A stretch of 64,000 nucleotides of DNA, taken from the NCBI RefSeq assembly GCF_030812195.1, contig NZ_JAUSSF010000001.1, forward strand, positions 992,001 through 1,056,000, in the 5' to 3' direction. The position numbers and the translations under genes were made by a program. Positions 61,778 to 64,000 of this stretch are shown one piece after another. The first letter of the stretch is position 1, and every line of letters starts with the position of its first letter. Source of the DNA: Chryseobacterium lathyri (GTDB lineage: Bacteria; Bacteroidota; Bacteroidia; Flavobacteriales; Weeksellaceae). The notes beneath the pieces are model-generated. The model did not search any database. It had not been told where the DNA came from and saw only the letters and a list, made by a program, of their open reading frames with translations.

Positions 61778-62133
61778 TTTTTGTTTTCTAAAAATCCCAA
61801 AACTCGTGCGAATTTGATATTTGTTCTTCAGTTTAATATTTGTCTCGCACTCAAACAGTGGGATTTTCTTAACGTTCACAAAATTATTTTTCTTAACGCT
61901 CCATTTTCCTATGTCGCCGTGATAATTCAATGTATATGTCATTGTGGCAAAGGAATAATCTCAACTCTGATAATAAAAGACTCTAAACATACTTAATTTT
62001 TGGCTAAAGCCAATTGATTTAATTATTTTGTGTAAACGGGCTAAAGCCCATTGCTATTGATACAGAATTTGTGTTTATTTGTGAAAAAAATTGTGCTATT
62101 TGTGGTTAAAAATCAAGCTTAATTTAACCAAAA
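61778..62133. other. Gene-free convergent spacer
   Basis: Between the LacI gene and uxaA. Two short open frames here (61748-61942 minus, 61781-61996 plus) overlap repeat DNA and look spurious. The spacer contains the GGCTAAAGCC double hairpin at 62002-62049. Confidence 0.5.
62002..62049. repeat. GGCTAAAGCC double-hairpin element, copy 2
   Basis: GGCTAAAGCC at 62002-62011 and GGGCTAAAGCCC at 62038-62049, 36 bp apart start to start, preceded and followed by the same kinds of bases (CCAATyGrTTT, AAACGGGCT) as the copy at 35129-35176. Confidence 0.75.
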
Positions 62134-62167
62134 GAAAATGCTTCCCACAAATGTAGAAAGCATTTTC
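62134..62167 (-). terminator. Terminator of uxaA
   Basis: GAAAATGCTT (62134-62143) and AAGCATTTTC (62158-62167), 10-bp perfect arms with a 14-nt loop. Read on the minus strand the stem is followed by TTTTGG. It lies 28 bp past the uxaA stop. Confidence 0.75.
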
Positions 62168-62195
62168 AGCCCTAATATTAATATAATTAAAACAA

Positions 62196-63809
62196 TTATA
62201 AACTTACTCCTCTTCTCCAGGGAATAAAATCGTTTTGATTTAAAATTGCGGCTTTTGTTTTTACCTCTCCGCTTGCGACTTCGATGATAAATTCTAAAAG
62301 CTCTTCTGCCTTTTCGTCGATTGTTTTTTCACCTGTAATCACGTCTCCTGTGTTGAAATCGATGATGTCGGGCATTCTTTGGGATAAAGCAGTATTTGAT
62401 GAAATTTTTACCACAGGAACAACCGGATTTCCAGTCGGAGTTCCTAAACCTGTCGTAAATAAAACCACATTTGAGCCGGAACCGACCAAAGCAGTCGTAC
62501 ATTCCACATCATTTCCAGGTGTGCACAATAAATTCAAACCTGGTTCCTTGATATATTCTGTAAAATCGAGAACGTCATTTATTGGTGATGAACCGCCTTT
62601 TTTAGCTGCTCCTGCGGATTTCATGGCATCAGTTATCAATCCATCCTTAATATTCCCCGGTGACGGATTCATATCAAAACCTGAACCTGCAGCAACGACT
62701 GATTCTTCGAAATCTTTCATTAACTGTAAAAATCTTTCGGCATCTTCTTCTTTAACACAACGGTTTACCAATTCCTGCTCTACTCCACATAATTCCGGGA
62801 ATTCTGAAAGGATCGTTGAACCTCCGATTCCTGCCATTAAATCTGATAATTGTCCTAAAACCGGATTGGCAGAAATTCCTGAAAAACCGTCTGAACCACC
62901 ACATTCCAATCCTAAAACCAGTTTAGAAATTGGTGCCGGTTTTCTTTCGATTTCATTGGCTTTTTTGATTGCTTCGTAAGAATCTTTGATGATTCCATTC
63001 AGCATTTCATCAACCGTTCCTGATTTTTGCTGTTCGTAAACAATGATCGGTTTTTTATTATTCGGACTGATTTTTTCCAATGCATCTTTAAAAATCTGAA
63101 CCTGTAAATTCTGGCAACCCAGGCTCAAAACCGTTGCTCCGGCTACATTCGGATTATTCACATAACCTGCCAGTAACCTTCCTAATGCTTCTGCATCCTG
63201 ACGAATTCCGCCACAACCGCCCTGATGAGTGATGAATTTAACTTCAATATTTTTAAAAACTCTTGAATCCTGCTCTTCATCAACAGCAGTTTCCGCCTCA
63301 GAATTATTGATTAATGATCTTAATAATAACTGGTGTTTTGTTACTTTTTCAAACAGCAATTCCTTTTCAAAAACATCTTTTAAAATCTCAACATTTCTGT
63401 TTTCACAAAAAACCAACGGGAAAAATAACCAGACATTTTCTGTTCCAACCTGCCCGTCTTCACGGTGATAACCCATAAAAGTTTTATCTTTCCATTTGTC
63501 AACATTCGGAGCGGTCCATGAAGTTGTTTCAGTTTTGCCCTCTACCTTTGCACTTTGGTGTTTAACATTTTCAGTCGTGATAACCTCTCCTTTTCGGATC
63601 GGCTGACTCGCTTTTCCCACCAAAACCCCATACATAATGATCTCGTCTCCAATCGTAAGATCTTCGGTCACGAATTTGTGTTTTGCCTTCGTGTCTTTTA
63701 TAATGTCATACGTAAGATCGCCCAAAGTAACAGTTTCCCCCTGCGTGAGATCAACCAATGCCACTGCTACATTATCTTTGGGATTTACTTTCAGCACTTT
63801 CTTTTGCAT
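62196..63809 (-). CDS. uxaA: Altronate dehydratase
   Basis: A 537-residue UxaA protein. Residues 1-~95 are the SAF domain (NPKDNVAVALVDLTQGETVT, GEVITTENVKHQ). The catalytic part has FMGYHREDGQVGTENVWLFF, the conserved HQGGCGGIRQDAEALGRLLA, LGLECGGSDGFSGISANPVL, and TTGLGTPTGNPVVPVVKISS near the end. It dehydrates D-altronate to 2-keto-3-deoxy-D-gluconate, a step in D-galacturonate breakdown. It is preceded on the same strand by the uxaB end, 6 bp away, so the two share an operon. This supplies the galacturonate half of RG-I use. Confidence 0.94.
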   Translation of the reverse strand: MQKKVLKVNPKDNVAVALVDLTQGETVTLGDLTYDIIKDTKAKHKFVTEDLTIGDEIIMYGVLVGKASQPIRKGEVITTENVKHQSAKVEGKTETTSWTAPNVDKWKDKTFMGYHREDGQVGTENVWLFFPLVFCENRNVEILKDVFEKELLFEKVTKHQLLLRSLINNSEAETAVDEEQDSRVFKNIEVKFITHQGGCGGIRQDAEALGRLLAGYVNNPNVAGATVLSLGCQNLQVQIFKDALEKISPNNKKPIIVYEQQKSGTVDEMLNGIIKDSYEAIKKANEIERKPAPISKLVLGLECGGSDGFSGISANPVLGQLSDLMAGIGGSTILSEFPELCGVEQELVNRCVKEEDAERFLQLMKDFEESVVAAGSGFDMNPSPGNIKDGLITDAMKSAGAAKKGGSSPINDVLDFTEYIKEPGLNLLCTPGNDVECTTALVGSGSNVVLFTTGLGTPTGNPVVPVVKISSNTALSQRMPDIIDFNTGDVITGEKTIDEKAEELLEFIIEVASGEVKTKAAILNQNDFIPWRRGVSL

Positions 63810-63815
63810 AATTTT

Positions 63816-64000
63816 TTAAGAATAAAATTGTATAAAGTTGTAATATGCAGTTTCGATATCATTATGGTCAATTTCCCACAATGCTTTTGCTACTGCAGAT
63901 TTCAAACCGCTAACCTTTGTAAGGTCTGTTTCCCAGAAAATGGTTTCACTTAACGCCAACTCGGTGACTTTATCGTAATTTTCGTTTGCCCAAATTTCTT
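63816..64000 (-). CDS. uxaB: Tagaturonate reductase, C-terminal part (cut by the window edge)
   Basis: The last ~61 codons of a minus-strand gene; the stop is at 63816-63818 and the start lies beyond 64000. The visible end reads YDKVTELALSETIFWETDLT, then VSGLKSAVAKALWEID, and resembles the C-terminal helical domain of UxaB-type mannitol dehydrogenase-family enzymes (W-x-T-D-L followed by G-L). UxaB reduces D-tagaturonate to D-altronate with NADH, the step before UxaA. Adjacency to uxaA supports the call; the sequence itself is short. Confidence 0.75.
   Translation of the reverse strand, partial: EIWANENYDKVTELALSETIFWETDLTKVSGLKSAVAKALWEIDHNDIETAYYNFIQFYS

Noticed and set aside
61748..61942. 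64-codon open frame on the minus strand in the LacI-uxaA spacer
   Set aside because: It overlaps dispersed repeat DNA, has no recognisable leader or domain, and an equally long frame exists on the other strand (61781-61996).

Overview
The window reads as chromosome of a Flavobacteriia bacterium, most likely Chryseobacterium or a close relative. The evidence is the low-GC, AT-rich intergenic DNA, a SusC/SusD pair, -7 elements of the Bacteroidota type (TAnnTTTG), short GG-leader 'bacteriocin-like' peptides, secreted tail-fibre-like proteins, and rhamnose genes of the RhaI/RhaEW type. No rRNA, tRNA, CRISPR array or insertion sequence was seen.

Left part (1-24.9 kb), mixed content. Three LuxR-type response regulators occur within 10 kb. 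One (9955) overlaps a propeller-type sensor kinase, one (3537) overlaps a two-membrane-segment kinase, and one (630) overlaps only a 125-codon remnant that looks like an internally deleted copy of the propeller kinase. Between them lie a thermonuclease, a phage-type small protein, and two tandem ~300-bp non-coding units offset by 360 bp, each ending in a strong hairpin. Next come two paralogous secreted proteins, small stress-type proteins (SnoaL-like, DUF4142), a cytoplasmic GH13 amylase, a cbb3-like oxidase operon with a CcoO-cytochrome c fusion, a third tail-fibre-like protein, a VOC protein, and two tiny cysteine-rich GG-leader peptides.

Right part (25.2-64 kb), a rhamnogalacturonan-I utilisation locus. 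A plus-strand arm carries GH28, a DUF4450 protein, a six-hairpin glycosidase-like protein, a Tat-exported five-bladed propeller glycosidase and a GntR-type regulator. A long minus-strand arm, read from 60.2 kb down to 35.2 kb, carries GH28, GH2, CE12 esterase, GH106, PL11 lyase, GH105, RhaT, SusC, SusD, RhaEW, RhaI, RhaK and an LldD-type lactate dehydrogenase. A LacI regulator diverges at 60.7 kb, and uxaA/uxaB begin a D-galacturonate pathway at the right end.

How it fits together (inference from family functions): SusC/SusD bind and import RG-I fragments. CE12, PL11, GH28, GH106, GH105 and GH2 remove acetyl groups, cut the backbone and release L-rhamnose, (unsaturated) galacturonate and galactose. 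RhaT imports rhamnose. RhaI, RhaK and RhaEW convert it to dihydroxyacetone phosphate plus lactate, and LldD oxidises lactate to pyruvate. UxaB/UxaA process galacturonate. Several 20-bp sites with two CAG-type hexamers 10 bp apart, and a CGATTGC-containing site, recur in front of these genes and are candidate operators.
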